Assembly: GCF_030296615.1 (NCBI RefSeq)
Contig: NZ_AP027732.1
Coordinates: 3,725,042-3,789,041, forward strand
Length of the DNA: 64,000 bases
Source: Frondihabitans sucicola
GTDB taxonomy: Bacteria; Actinomycetota; Actinomycetes; Actinomycetales; Microbacteriaceae
Direction: 5' to 3'
The translations under genes and the position numbers were made by a program. This document shows positions 1 through 8,459 of this stretch, in pieces (the first letter of the stretch is position 1; the number at the start of each line of letters is the position of its first letter). Under the pieces are notes generated by a model. That model searched no databases. It had not been told where the DNA came from and worked only from the letters and a program-made list of their open reading frames with translations.

Positions 1-321
1 TTTCGCGGGGCGCACGGAGCTCGCGGCGGCTGAGGCGCGGCGGCCGGCGCGTTCGGCGGCACGAAGGTCGCGGCGGCCAGGCAGGCGAGCCGGACCGAGC
101 AGTGGTTCGGTGGCGACGGGGTTGACGACGAACGAGGAGTCGACCTGAAGGGCTGCTGCGGCGACCTCGCGTTGTCCGGCCTCAGCACGCTCGAGAGCCC
201 GGGCTTCACGACGGGTGAGCGGCACCGATGCCGCGGAAGACCGCGCTGCCTCGGCCGTCGGGTCGTCGGACGCGCGGACGGCGTCGCCCTCGGAATCGGC
301 GGCGGGGTGGAGCGTCGTCAC
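1..321 (-). CDS. N-terminal part of an unidentified protein, cut by the window edge
   Basis: A reading frame begins at a GTG at 321 on the minus strand and stays open for 107 codons to the edge of the window. The visible part is hydrophilic and rich in Ala, Arg and Glu. It contains two related charged blocks, LTRREARALERAEA near residue 35 and RDLRAAERAGRRA near residue 87, and no membrane segment. In Microbacteriaceae such charged N-terminal stretches often precede a membrane anchor in secreted cell-wall proteins, but nothing here proves that. The family is not recognised. The start is uncertain because no clear Shine-Dalgarno sequence is visible. Confidence 0.5.
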   Translation of the reverse strand, partial: MTTLHPAADSEGDAVRASDDPTAEAARSSAASVPLTRREARALERAEAGQREVAAAALQVDSSFVVNPVATEPLLGPARLPGRRDLRAAERAGRRASAAASSVRPAK

Positions 322-703
322 GGAGTGGAGTCCTCGGGGTCGGGGGCGTGCTGGTCGGGGCTGTGCTGCTGGTCGGTGCTGCTTGGTGCTGCCGTGCTGG
401 TGTGTCTGTCGACGCTCCGGTGCCCGTCGACGCTCAGGTGTTCGTCGACGCTCAGGTGTTCGCGGCACACGTGTTACCCACGACACGAGTGTCGTCGACC
501 TCGTTCGCGCCGTGTGCCGGTCACCCGGGCACCACGTCGCACTGTCGGTCACTGGTAGGTGGCTGTCGCCGGTCTCGAGACGGTAAGACCGGGCCCATAG
601 GGGCGACGACTCTTCAAGTGTAGCGAATGTCGAGCGAGACCGAAAGAAGTGATATTTGCATACGAACGCCGTAGCTCGTTGTCTCCACCGCCGATCCTGC
701 GCT
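322..703. other. Gene-free stretch upstream of the truncated gene
   Basis: About 380 bases lie between the start of the left-edge gene and the end of the phosphatase gene, both on the minus strand. It holds the triple 18-base repeat listed separately and, near 618-640 on the minus strand, a TACACT that could be a -10 box. No convincing ORF or named riboswitch was found. Confidence 0.5.
408..461. repeat. Three tandem 18-bp direct repeats
   Basis: Units at 408-425, 426-443 and 444-461 share the core GTCGACGCTCAGGTGTTC. Units 2 and 3 are identical and unit 1 differs at three positions. The array lies in the putative 5' leader of the minus-strand gene starting at 321. Confidence 0.85.
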
Positions 704-1504
704 CTAGTACCCCGTCTCGGCGATCGCCGCGCCCAGTTCGGCCGAGACCGCGGGCGACGAGACGAAGGTCAGGTCGCGGCTCGCCTGGGCTCCGGCCGGC
801 GTCATGACCACCGCGCCGGCCTCCTCGGCGATCAGGACGCCGGCCGCGTGATCCCAGGGCTGGAGGCCCCGCTCGAGGTAGGCGTCGAGACGCCCGGCCG
901 CGACGTAGCAGAGGTCGAGCGAGGCGGCGCCGATCCTGCGGATGTCACGGACTCGACCGAGCAGGCCGGCCAGCCGAGTGCCCTGCTCGACGCGGCGAGC
1001 GGGGTCGTAGGCGAATCCGGTGGCCAGGAGCGCCTGCGAGAGAGAGGCGGGCGTCGACACGGCGATGGCGCCGCCGTCGAGGAAGGCGCCACCGCCGCGC
1101 GTGGCCGTGTACTCCTCGCCGGACGCCGGGTTGAAGACGCACGCCGCCAGCGCGTGCCACCGGAGCGGGTCGGGTTCGCCCTCGACGACCGCGATGCTGA
1201 CCGCGTACATCGGGATGCCGTAGAGGAAGTTGACGGTTCCGTCGATCGGATCGACGATCCAGGTGAGCCCGGTCGTCGACTCGGACGCACCGCTCTCTTC
1301 GCCGAAGAAACCGTCGCCGGGACGCTCTTCTGCCAGTCGGCGCCGGATCAGAGCCTCGACCTCGCGATCGGCGAACGTCACGATGTCGACCTCGCTCGAC
1401 TTGCGGTCGGCCACCTCGACGCCCTCGGCCCGGCGGCGTGCCGCCAGCACGCCCGCCTCGCGAGCGATCGAACGGGCGGTCGCCAGGAGGTCTTCGTGCG
1501 CCAT
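704..1504 (-). CDS. Inositol monophosphatase family protein
   Basis: The 266-residue protein matches the metal-dependent inositol monophosphatase/HisN family. GEES at residues 68-71 and DPIDGT at 85-90 supply the Mg-binding acidic residues, and WDHAAG at 217-222 is the C-terminal signature. The family hydrolyses inositol phosphates, histidinol phosphate or 3'-phosphoadenosine phosphate in the cytosol. The sequence alone does not choose among these. The frame is open further upstream, but the ATG at 1504 follows a GAAGGAG Shine-Dalgarno sequence, and a longer start would run into tRNA-Tyr. The gene lies just downstream of that tRNA on the same strand, separated by a strong hairpin. Confidence 0.9.
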   Translation of the reverse strand: MAHEDLLATARSIAREAGVLAARRRAEGVEVADRKSSEVDIVTFADREVEALIRRRLAEERPGDGFFGEESGASESTTGLTWIVDPIDGTVNFLYGIPMYAVSIAVVEGEPDPLRWHALAACVFNPASGEEYTATRGGGAFLDGGAIAVSTPASLSQALLATGFAYDPARRVEQGTRLAGLLGRVRDIRRIGAASLDLCYVAAGRLDAYLERGLQPWDHAAGVLIAEEAGAVVMTPAGAQASRDLTFVSSPAVSAELGAAIAETGY

Positions 1505-1521
1505 GGGGCTCCTTCGAACGA

Positions 1522-1558
1522 CGAAGGGCCCCGCAGCACGGATGCGCGGGGCCCTTCG
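1522..1558 (-). terminator. Perfect 13-bp hairpin after tRNA-Tyr
   Basis: CGAAGGGCCCCGC at 1522-1534 pairs perfectly with 1546-1558 across an 11-base loop. It sits directly 3' of tRNA-Tyr and 5' of the phosphatase ribosome binding site. There is no long U tract, as is usual in high-GC actinobacteria. Confidence 0.7.
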
Positions 1559-1564
1559 AGCGGG

Positions 1565-1646
1565 TGGCAAGTGAGGGATTCGAACCCCCGAAGTCTAAGA
1601 CGGCTGATTTACAGTCAGATCCCTTTGGCCGCTTGGGTAACTTGCC
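1565..1646 (-). tRNA. tRNA-Tyr (GTA)
   Basis: The 82-nt class II tRNA has a 7-bp acceptor stem (GGCAAGT/ACTTGCC) with discriminator A, anticodon loop CTGTAAA giving anticodon GTA, a long variable arm and a T arm GGTTCGAATCC. CCA is not encoded. It is followed by a strong hairpin and then the phosphatase gene on the same strand. Confidence 0.97.
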
Positions 1647-1754
1647 ATGCGCCCCGAGATGTTCGTCAACCGAAGGCGCCCGTCAACAATACAGCCTCGG
1701 CGAGCTCCCGACGACCACGGTGCGCGTCGGTCCATCCCCGGTAGGCTGGCGGGC

Positions 1755-2243
1755 ATGGCAGACAGTTCATTCGACGTGGTCAGCAAGGTCGACTCGATGG
1801 AGGCCGCCAACGCGCTCAACCAGGCACACAAAGAGGTCGAGCAGCGCTACGACTTCAAGAACGTCGGCGCGTCCATCGAACAGAGCGGCGAGAAGGTGTT
1901 GATCAAGGCCAACACCGAAGAGCGTGCGAAGGCGGTGCTCGACGTCTACGAGTCGAAGCTCATCAAGCGCGGCATCTCGTTGAAGAGCATCGACGCGGGC
2001 GATCCCTACGCCAGCGGCAAGGAGTTCCGCATCGAGGTCTCGATGAAAGACGGAATCGACCAGGAGCACGCCAAGAAGATCAACAAGTTGATCCGCGACG
2101 AGGGCCCCAAGAGCGTCAAGAGCCAGATCCAGGGCGATGAGCTCCGCGTGCAGTCGAAGAGCCGCGACGACCTCCAGGCGACCATGGCCCTCCTCAAGGG
2201 CGCCGACCTCGACGTGTCGCTCCAGTTCGTCAACTTCCGTTAG
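1755..2243 (+). CDS. YajQ family nucleotide-binding protein
   Basis: The 162-residue protein has the full YajQ/DUF520 layout. It begins [13 protein letters not shown], then has QRYDFKN near residue 33 and ends with the family tail SLQFVNFR. Members are small cytosolic proteins with two ferredoxin-like folds that bind nucleotides; in some bacteria they bind cyclic di-GMP and act with transcription factors. The ATG at 1755 is the conserved start. The box TAGGCT at 1742-1747 ends 7 bases before it, which suggests a leaderless mRNA. The gene stands alone between tRNA-Tyr (minus) and cardiolipin synthase (plus). Confidence 0.93.
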   Translation: MADSSFDVVSKVDSMEAANALNQAHKEVEQRYDFKNVGASIEQSGEKVLIKANTEERAKAVLDVYESKLIKRGISLKSIDAGDPYASGKEFRIEVSMKDGIDQEHAKKINKLIRDEGPKSVKSQIQGDELRVQSKSRDDLQATMALLKGADLDVSLQFVNFR

Positions 2244-2271
2244 CCGCACCGCCGTGCGAGCGAGGTAACCG

Positions 2272-3738
2272 GTGCACTGGGCACCGTGGGTCGCTCCCGC
2301 CTTCAGCATCGCGGGGGTGGTCGTCGACATCCTCATCCGGGTGTTCGCGGTCATCTACGTGCCGATCAACCGGCGCCCGCAGACGGCGACCGCCTGGTTG
2401 CTGGCGATCTTCCTCATCCCCTACGCCGGGTTCATCCTCTTCCTGCTCCTCGGCAGTTCGCATCTGCCCAGGCGCCGGCGCGAGAAGCAGCAGGAGATCA
2501 ACCGCTACATCCTCGAGACCACGCAGGGGATCGAGCGCGTTCACCGCGACAACCACTGGCCGAGCTGGCTCGACGGCGCGGTGGAACTCAACCAGCATCT
2601 CGGCGCCATGCCGCTCGTCGGTGGCAACGAAGCCGAGATCTTCGACGAGTACGACGAGTCGATCGAGTCGATGACCGCGGCCGTCCACGAGGCGAAGCGC
2701 TGGGTCCACGCGGAGTTCTACATCACGAGTCTCGACTCGACGAGCGAGCCGTTCTTCCAGGCGCTCGAAGCGGCCAGGCGCCGTGGTGTGACGGTCCGGC
2801 TTCTCATGGATCACATCGCCAGCCGCGGCTACCCCGGCTATCGGGCCACCCGCAGGCGCCTCGACAAGATCGGCGTGCAGTGGCAGTTGATGCTGCCGAT
2901 CCAGCCCCTTCGCGGCAAGTTCCAGCGGCCCGATCTCCGCAACCACCGCAAGCTGCTCGTGATCGACGGACTCGTCGCTTTCACCGGCTCCCAGAACATG
3001 ATCGACCGCGGCTACCAGCGGCTCCGCAACCGGCGCCGCCACCTGGCGTGGAAAGACCTGATGGTGCGATTCGAAGGGCCGATCGTCGCGGGCATCAACG
3101 CCCTCTTCGTCACGGACTGGTACAGCGAGACCGACGAGCTCCTCCTCCGCGAGGCCGATCCCGTCACCGGCCCCGAAAAGCCCGACATGCTCGACTGCCA
3201 GGTGGTTCCGTCGGGGCCGGGGTTCGACGGCGAGAACAACCTGCGGCTGTTCAACACGCTTCTCTACAACGCCCGCGAGCGCATCATCATCACGAGTCCG
3301 TACTTCGTGCCCGACGAGTCGATGCTCTACGCCATCACCACCGCCGCCCAGCGGGGGCTCGAGGTGCAGCTCTTCGTCAGCGAGATCGGCGACCAGCCCG
3401 TCGTCTACCACGCGCAGCGGTCGTACTACGAGGCGCTGCTCCGGGCGGGTGTACGCATCTTCCTCTACCCCTCCCCCACCGTTCTGCACGCGAAGCACTT
3501 CACCATCGACAGCGACGTCTCCGTGATCGGTTCGAGCAACATGGACATGCGCTCCTTCAGCCTCAATCTCGAGATCTCGGTAATGATCCGCGGGCGCCGG
3601 TTCGTCAACAAGCTCCGCGAGATCGAGGCGACCTACCGTGCGCTCAGCCGCGAGCTCCTGCTCGACGAGTGGCTGCGGAGGTCCCTGCCGTCGAAGGTGC
3701 TCGACAACGTCGCGCGGCTGACGTCTGCAGTTCAGTAG
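2272..3738 (+). CDS. cls: Cardiolipin synthase, phospholipase D family
   Basis: The 488-residue membrane enzyme joins two phosphatidylglycerol molecules into cardiolipin and glycerol. Two N-terminal membrane segments (about residues 10-30 and 41-60) form the PLDc_N anchor. Two HKD catalytic motifs follow: H225-K227-D232 in NHRKLLVID and H406-K408-D413 in LHAKHFTID, each trailed by the GS-N pattern. Length and architecture are normal for bacterial Cls. The GTG at 2272 is preceded by GAGGTAACC. The gene starts 28 bases after yajQ, and its end converges with the membrane protein gene at 3788. Confidence 0.94.
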   Translation: MHWAPWVAPAFSIAGVVVDILIRVFAVIYVPINRRPQTATAWLLAIFLIPYAGFILFLLLGSSHLPRRRREKQQEINRYILETTQGIERVHRDNHWPSWLDGAVELNQHLGAMPLVGGNEAEIFDEYDESIESMTAAVHEAKRWVHAEFYITSLDSTSEPFFQALEAARRRGVTVRLLMDHIASRGYPGYRATRRRLDKIGVQWQLMLPIQPLRGKFQRPDLRNHRKLLVIDGLVAFTGSQNMIDRGYQRLRNRRRHLAWKDLMVRFEGPIVAGINALFVTDWYSETDELLLREADPVTGPEKPDMLDCQVVPSGPGFDGENNLRLFNTLLYNARERIIITSPYFVPDESMLYAITTAAQRGLEVQLFVSEIGDQPVVYHAQRSYYEALLRAGVRIFLYPSPTVLHAKHFTIDSDVSVIGSSNMDMRSFSLNLEISVMIRGRRFVNKLREIEATYRALSRELLLDEWLRRSLPSKVLDNVARLTSAVQ

Positions 3739-3787
3739 CGTCGATCGACGCGGGCCGATCCCCTCGGCCGGCGCGGATCCCAGAACG

Positions 3788-5019
3788 TCAGCGGATCGAC
3801 GCCGAGCGAGGGGATCGACTCGGCCAGGCCGACACACGCCGGGCGACGGCGGCGACGAAGCGCTCGAGCGGGCCGGGGCGTCCGCGCCAGGCGGCGGCGA
3901 GGGCGCAGGATCCCGCGACGAAAGCGACCAGGACGCCGGCCTCGCCGACCGCCGTCAGCGACGCCAGGAAGCCCGAGTGGGAGAGCACGGCGATCACGAG
4001 CAGATGCGCGGTGTACACCGTGAGCGGCATGGCGCCGACGCCTGCCAGGAGCCGGAGTGGCAGCCCGGCCCTCCGGGGCGCCCCGGCACCCGTGCCGGGC
4101 CGAGAAACGCCGCCGCGGCGCTGTTCGTCGGACGCGACCGAGCGGGATGGCGCGACTCCGACGGCACCGGGAGCCGGGGTCGCCGCGAGCCGCGACCGCC
4201 ACTGCCGTGCCAGCACGCCGCACACGCCGATCACCGCGAGCGCCACACCGGCCGACCCGACCATGTCCACCAGCGTCGACGAGTGCGGCTCGGAGGCGAA
4301 CACCACGTCGCGCAGGCGCGCCGACCCCGCACCGGTGAAGAGAACGCCGCCGGGGGTCACCGCCTCCCCGCGGCGTACGCCGCCACGGCGAGAGCGGCGC
4401 CTCCGCCCGCCAGCCTTGCCAGCACGCGCCGCGAACGGAGGTCGCTCCGCCCCACCGCCAGGCCGACGAGGAGATAGGCGGCGAACGTCACCGGCGGGTA
4501 CGACAGCAACACCTGGTGCACTGTCGAGCCGGCGTCACCGAGCGCGACAGCGGTGACGGCGAAGACGGGGAGCGCGATCACAGCGAGGGCACCGGCGGAC
4601 CACAGCAGGGCGGCACGTCGCCACGACAGCGCAGGGAGGAGCACCACGAACAGAATCCCGTACGTGGGCAGAATGACGGCAACGGGCGTCTCGAGCAGGA
4701 TCAGCCCGAGCCCGAGGACCGCGATGAGGATGCCGCGGACGGTGATCCTGCGCCTCGCTCCGGTGAGAGCCGGGCCGCGCAGCGGGTGATCCCGCCCGGT
4801 CACGAGGGCCAGCGACACTCCGGCCAGGACGGCGAACAGCACCGACGAGCGCCCCGCCGCCACCACCCACCAGGTGCCCGGCTCGCCCCAGTCGAGGATC
4901 TGCTGGACGTTCGTCAGGTGGGCGGTGAACATGCCGAGCAGCGCGAGCCCGCGCGCCGCGTCGATGCCGACCAGGCGGCCGGGGCCGCTCCCGGAGGGCG
5001 TCGACGCGGCGGAAGTCAT
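3788..5019 (-). CDS. DUF418/DUF1624-like membrane protein, split by a one-base deletion
   Basis: The reading starts at the ATG at 5019 with RLVGIDAARGLALLGM, the signature of the DUF418/DUF1624 group of polytopic proteins that includes heparan-alpha-glucosaminide N-acetyltransferase-like proteins. The first frame ends at 4357 after 220 codons. The rest (residues VLFTGAGSARL onward, with further membrane segments and MPLTVYTAHLL) continues in another frame to 3788. The span is 1232 bases, one short of a multiple of three, and adding one C to the run at 4366-4369 gives a single protein of 410 residues. The substrate is unknown. It is the last gene of the menG to reductase gene string. Confidence 0.75.
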
Positions 5020-5048
5020 CGGGTGGAGGTCATCGGGTGGAGGTCATC
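5019..5048. repeat. Short 14-bp tandem repeat around a start codon
   Basis: On the minus strand ATGACCTCCACCCG occurs twice in a row immediately before the start ATGACTTCC, giving three ATG codons in three frames. Only the last opens the long frame. Confidence 0.8.
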
Positions 5049-5074
5049 GGCCGGAACTCATCGCACGAGGGAGG

Positions 5075-6427
5075 TCACTCGCCGCGCGAGACCTTCACCA
5101 TCTCGTCGCGCGGAACGACCTTGATGCGCACGCGACCCTCGGGCTCGCCGAGCGCCAGTTCGTGCTGGTCGAGGCGGTGCCAGCCCTCGAGGTCGGTGTA
5201 CTCCACGCCGCGGGAGGCGAGCAGTTCGTCGACGCTCTCGGGAGAGGGCGAGGTCGGCGCCCACCAGTTCGCCTGGTCGTTCAGGACGTGCTGCACGGTC
5301 TCCATGGCGTCGCTCTTGGTGTGGCCGATGAGGCCGACCGGTCCGCGCTTGATCCAGCCCGTCGCGTAGACGCCCGGTACGACGTGGTCGGAGTCGTCGA
5401 GCACCTGCCCCTCGTGGTTCGGGATGACGCCGCGCTTCTCGTCGAACGGGATGCCGTCGAGCGGCGAGCCGAAGTAGCCGACGGCGCGGTAGAGGGCCTG
5501 GAGCTCGACGGTGCGGAGCTCGCCCGTGCCCTCGACGCCGCCCGCACCGTCGGGGCGGGTGCGCTCGTAGGTGAAGCCGGTCACGCGACCGTCGGTGCCC
5601 TCGAGGCGCACGGGCTTGGCATAGAAGTGCAGGTGCAGTCGTCGGGAGGCTTCGCCCACGGACCGCTGACGCCACTGGTTCAGCACCTTGTCGATGACGA
5701 AGACCTGCTTGTTGGTGGCGATGGCCGTCTTGGACGCCTCGTCGTAGTCGAAGTCTTCGTCGTGGACGATCATGTCGACGTCGTTCATCTCGCCGAGCTC
5801 GCGGAGCTCGAGCGGGGTGAACTTCACCTGAGCAGGACCGCGACGCCCGAAGACGTGCACGTCGGTCACGGGAGACGCCTTGAGACCCTCGTAGACGTTG
5901 GCGGGGATCTCGGTGGGCAGGAGGTCGTCGGCGTGCTTGGCCAGGATGCGCGAGACGTCGAGCGCGACGTTCCCGACGCCGATCACGCCGACGGACTGCG
6001 CTTCGAGCGGCCAGGTGCGCGGCACGTCGGGGTGACCGTCGAACCAGCTGACGAAGTCGGCGGCGCCGTAGCTGCCCTCGAGGTCGATGCCGGGGATGTC
6101 GAGATCGGCGTCTCTGATCGCGCCGGTGGAGAAGATCACGGCGTTGTAGTGCTTCTTGAGGTCGTCGAGCGTGATGTCGACGCCGTAGCGGACGTTGCCG
6201 AAGATGCGGATGTCGCCGCGGTCGAGCACGTCGCGCAGCGCGGTGATGATGCCCTTGATGCGGGGGTGGTCGGGGGCGACGCCGTAGCGGACCAGTCCGT
6301 ACGGGGCGGGCAACTGCTCGAAGAGGTCGATCGAGACGTCGAATTGCCGTTCGGCCTTGAGGATGATGTCTGCGGCGTAGATACCGGCGGGGCCGGCTCC
6401 GACGATGGCCAGGCGCAACGTTGTCAC
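5075..6427 (-). CDS. Ferredoxin/flavodoxin-NADP reductase, adrenodoxin-reductase type
   Basis: The 450-residue FAD enzyme passes electrons between NADPH and ferredoxin. An N-terminal FAD-binding Rossmann motif GAGPAGIYAADI lies near residue 10. A second dinucleotide motif GVGNVALDVSRIL lies near 150 and FGRRGPAQ near 195. The conserved C-terminal GWIKRGPVGLIGHTKSDA lies near 365. Length and motif order match mycobacterial FprA. It sits 64 bases downstream of the polyprenyl diphosphate synthase gene on the same strand, so it is probably cotranscribed with menG. The physiological ferredoxin partner is not in this window. Confidence 0.93.
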   Translation of the reverse strand: MTTLRLAIVGAGPAGIYAADIILKAERQFDVSIDLFEQLPAPYGLVRYGVAPDHPRIKGIITALRDVLDRGDIRIFGNVRYGVDITLDDLKKHYNAVIFSTGAIRDADLDIPGIDLEGSYGAADFVSWFDGHPDVPRTWPLEAQSVGVIGVGNVALDVSRILAKHADDLLPTEIPANVYEGLKASPVTDVHVFGRRGPAQVKFTPLELRELGEMNDVDMIVHDEDFDYDEASKTAIATNKQVFVIDKVLNQWRQRSVGEASRRLHLHFYAKPVRLEGTDGRVTGFTYERTRPDGAGGVEGTGELRTVELQALYRAVGYFGSPLDGIPFDEKRGVIPNHEGQVLDDSDHVVPGVYATGWIKRGPVGLIGHTKSDAMETVQHVLNDQANWWAPTSPSPESVDELLASRGVEYTDLEGWHRLDQHELALGEPEGRVRIKVVPRDEMVKVSRGE

Positions 6428-6491
6428 GTAGTGGTCACTCTCTGTGGTGGTTGATTTCAGGTACTGCGTGCCGAGGGTTCGGAGCCGGCGG

Positions 6492-7571
6492 TCAGGACGA
6501 CCGCTCGACCACGCGCTCGGCGAAACGGGTGAGGGCCTTCTTGACCGGGCCGTGCGGCAGCGGTCCGAGGGCGTCGACCGCGGCCGTCGCCCAGCGGCGG
6601 GCCTCGTCGTGGGTGCGGCGGGTGACGTCGTGCTCGCGCAGCTGACGCACCGTCTCGGCGAGGTCGGCCTCGTCGACCTGGCCGCCCGCGGTCGCGGCGC
6701 GGACGTTCGCCTCGATCTCGCTCAGCAGAGCGGCCGAGTCGACGTCGGTCTGGGCTTCGCGGCGGAGGTACATCAGCGGCAGCGTCTCGACGCCGGCCAG
6801 GAGGTCGGTGCCGGCTCGCTTGCCGGTCTCCTCGGGCTGAGGCGACAGGTCGATGACGTCGTCGACCAGCTGGAACGCGACGCCGATCTTCTCGCCGAAC
6901 GACGCGACGGGGCCCAGGTATTCGCGAGGGGCTCCCGAGAACATGACGCCGACCTTGGCCGACATGGAGATGAGAGAGCCGGTCTTGTCGCTGAGGACGT
7001 CGAGGTAGTGGTCGATCGGGTCGTCGCCCTCGCGAGGGCCGATGGTCTCGTGCAACTGACCGAGGCAGAGCCGCTCGAAGGTCTGGGCCTGGAGCTTTAT
7101 CGCATCGTGACCGAGATCGGCCACGATGGTCGACGCTCGGGCGAAGAGCAGGTCGCCGGTCAGGATCGCGACGTTGTTGCCCCAGCGGGACTGCGCGCTC
7201 GGGACTCCGCGGCGCATCGTCGCTTCGTCCATCACGTCGTCGTGGTAGAGCGAGGCCAGGTGGGTGATCTCGACGGCCTGCGCGGCGGCGACGACCGCGT
7301 CGGTGGCGCCGTCGCCGAGCTGCGAGATGAGCAGGGCGAGGGTCGGTCGGATGCGCTTGCCCCCGGCCGACAGGAGGTAGCGACTCGTGACGTCGGCGAG
7401 GTCGTCACCGAAGGCCATCTCGACGAGGAGCCCCTCTTCGACTCGGTCGAGACCGGCGTCGATGGCGGCGACGAAGCGTCGCTCGGACGCCGAGGAGAAG
7501 AGTTTCTCAGCCAGCCCCAACGACGAGCTCAGGCCGCTGCCACGTCGTGCCGGTGGTGCGCTGGGGTTCAC
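6492..7571 (-). CDS. Polyprenyl diphosphate synthase
   Basis: The 359-residue trans-prenyltransferase extends isopentenyl diphosphate to the long chain used for the menaquinone tail. The first aspartate motif DDVMD (in LYHDDVMDEAT) and second motif DDVID (in QLVDDVIDLS) are intact, as is GGKRIRP near residue 71. Chain length cannot be read from sequence alone, but its place 25 bases downstream of menG indicates a menaquinone role (heptaprenyl to nonaprenyl type). The GTG at 7571 is the likely start. It continues into the reductase gene on the same strand. Confidence 0.92.
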   Translation of the reverse strand: MNPSAPPARRGSGLSSSLGLAEKLFSSASERRFVAAIDAGLDRVEEGLLVEMAFGDDLADVTSRYLLSAGGKRIRPTLALLISQLGDGATDAVVAAAQAVEITHLASLYHDDVMDEATMRRGVPSAQSRWGNNVAILTGDLLFARASTIVADLGHDAIKLQAQTFERLCLGQLHETIGPREGDDPIDHYLDVLSDKTGSLISMSAKVGVMFSGAPREYLGPVASFGEKIGVAFQLVDDVIDLSPQPEETGKRAGTDLLAGVETLPLMYLRREAQTDVDSAALLSEIEANVRAATAGGQVDEADLAETVRQLREHDVTRRTHDEARRWATAAVDALGPLPHGPVKKALTRFAERVVERSS

Positions 7572-7596
7572 GGAATCACCTTAGATCGGGGACGGG

Positions 7597-8327
7597 TCAG
7601 GCGCCGGCGGCCGACGAGGGACGGCGCGAGGCGGTGGCGGGCTTGCGCCCTCGGTGCAGGGCGACGATACCGGCCGTGAGGTTGCGGTAGGCGACGCGCG
7701 TGAATCCGGCGCCGCGAAGCCACTGGCTCAGGACCTGCTGCTCGGGCCACTTCTCGATCGATTCGGCGAGGTACGTGTAGGCGGGCGAGTTGCTCGACGT
7801 GACCTTGGCGATGCCCGGGAGGACGTGCCGCAGGTAGGCCTGGTAGCCCAAGCGGAGGCCCGCGATCGGAGGCGTCGAGAACTCGCAGATCACGAGTCGC
7901 CCCCGGGCTTGAGCACGCGGTACATCTCGGCCAGCGCGACCTTGGGTCGATTGACGTTGCGGAGGCCGAACGAGATGGTGACGGCGTCGAACTCGTCGTC
8001 GTCGAACGGCAGCTGCTCGGCGTCGCCGACGATGAACTCGAGGTGCGGCTGCCGCTTGCGACCGACCTCGACCATGCCCGCCGAGAAGTCGAGTGCGGTG
8101 ACGGTGGCACCGCCCTTGGCGATCGCCGCGGACGACGTGCCGGTGCCGGCGGCGATGTCGAGGACCTTCTCGCCGGGGCCGGCCTTGATCGCTTTGACGG
8201 TCGCGATCCGCCACAGCACGGCGTTGCCGGCCGACAGGATGTCGTTGGTCACGTCGTAGTGCGCGGCCACCCCGTCGAACATGGAGGCAACCTCACTCGG
8301 CTGCTTGTTCATATCGGCCTTGGTCAC
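7597..8327 (-). CDS. menG: Demethylmenaquinone methyltransferase, split by a one-base deletion
   Basis: MenG (UbiE family) methylates demethylmenaquinone with S-adenosylmethionine, the last step of menaquinone synthesis. The N-terminal part reads MTKADMNKQPSEVASMFDGVA, followed by the SAM motif VLDIAAGTGTSSAA and ISFGLRNV. The first frame stops after VLKPGGDS near 7890. The C-terminal part (RLVICEFSTPP to the end at 7597) follows in the next frame. The run of five bases at 7900-7904 is one short: restoring it gives VLKPGGRLVICEF and a 243-residue protein of normal length. Transcription diverges from menF. Downstream are the polyprenyl synthase and ferredoxin reductase genes. Confidence 0.9.
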
Positions 8328-8459
8328 GGCTGCGATCCTACCGGCTCGATCTCCACCCCACCCGAGTGCGGCTGCCGATCAGGCGATGCACGACGAACGC
8401 CCAGGTGAACCGGACGCAACCGACCGGGGCCTCGCATCCCGCGTCGATACGATGGCCCG

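Noticed and set aside
408..461. CRISPR-like array
   Set aside because: The 18-base repeats are directly adjacent with no spacers, and there are no cas genes.
322..660. Cyclic di-AMP (ydaO) riboswitch upstream of the left-edge gene
   Set aside because: Such switches precede cell-wall hydrolase genes in actinobacteria, but I could not find the conserved core segments in the right order; only the tandem repeats are clear.
2230..3837. 535-codon open frame antisense to cardiolipin synthase, and a 756-codon frame on the plus strand at 2286-4556
   Set aside because: Both are shadows of cls in high-GC DNA. Their translations are low-complexity Arg/Asp/Val-rich without domains, whereas the cls frame has both HKD motifs.
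7597..8327. menG, menD, upp, proC and others as pseudogenes
   Set aside because: Each is disrupted only by a one-base loss, with full conservation on both sides. Simultaneous decay of so many core genes is implausible, so they are annotated as genes with probable sequence errors.
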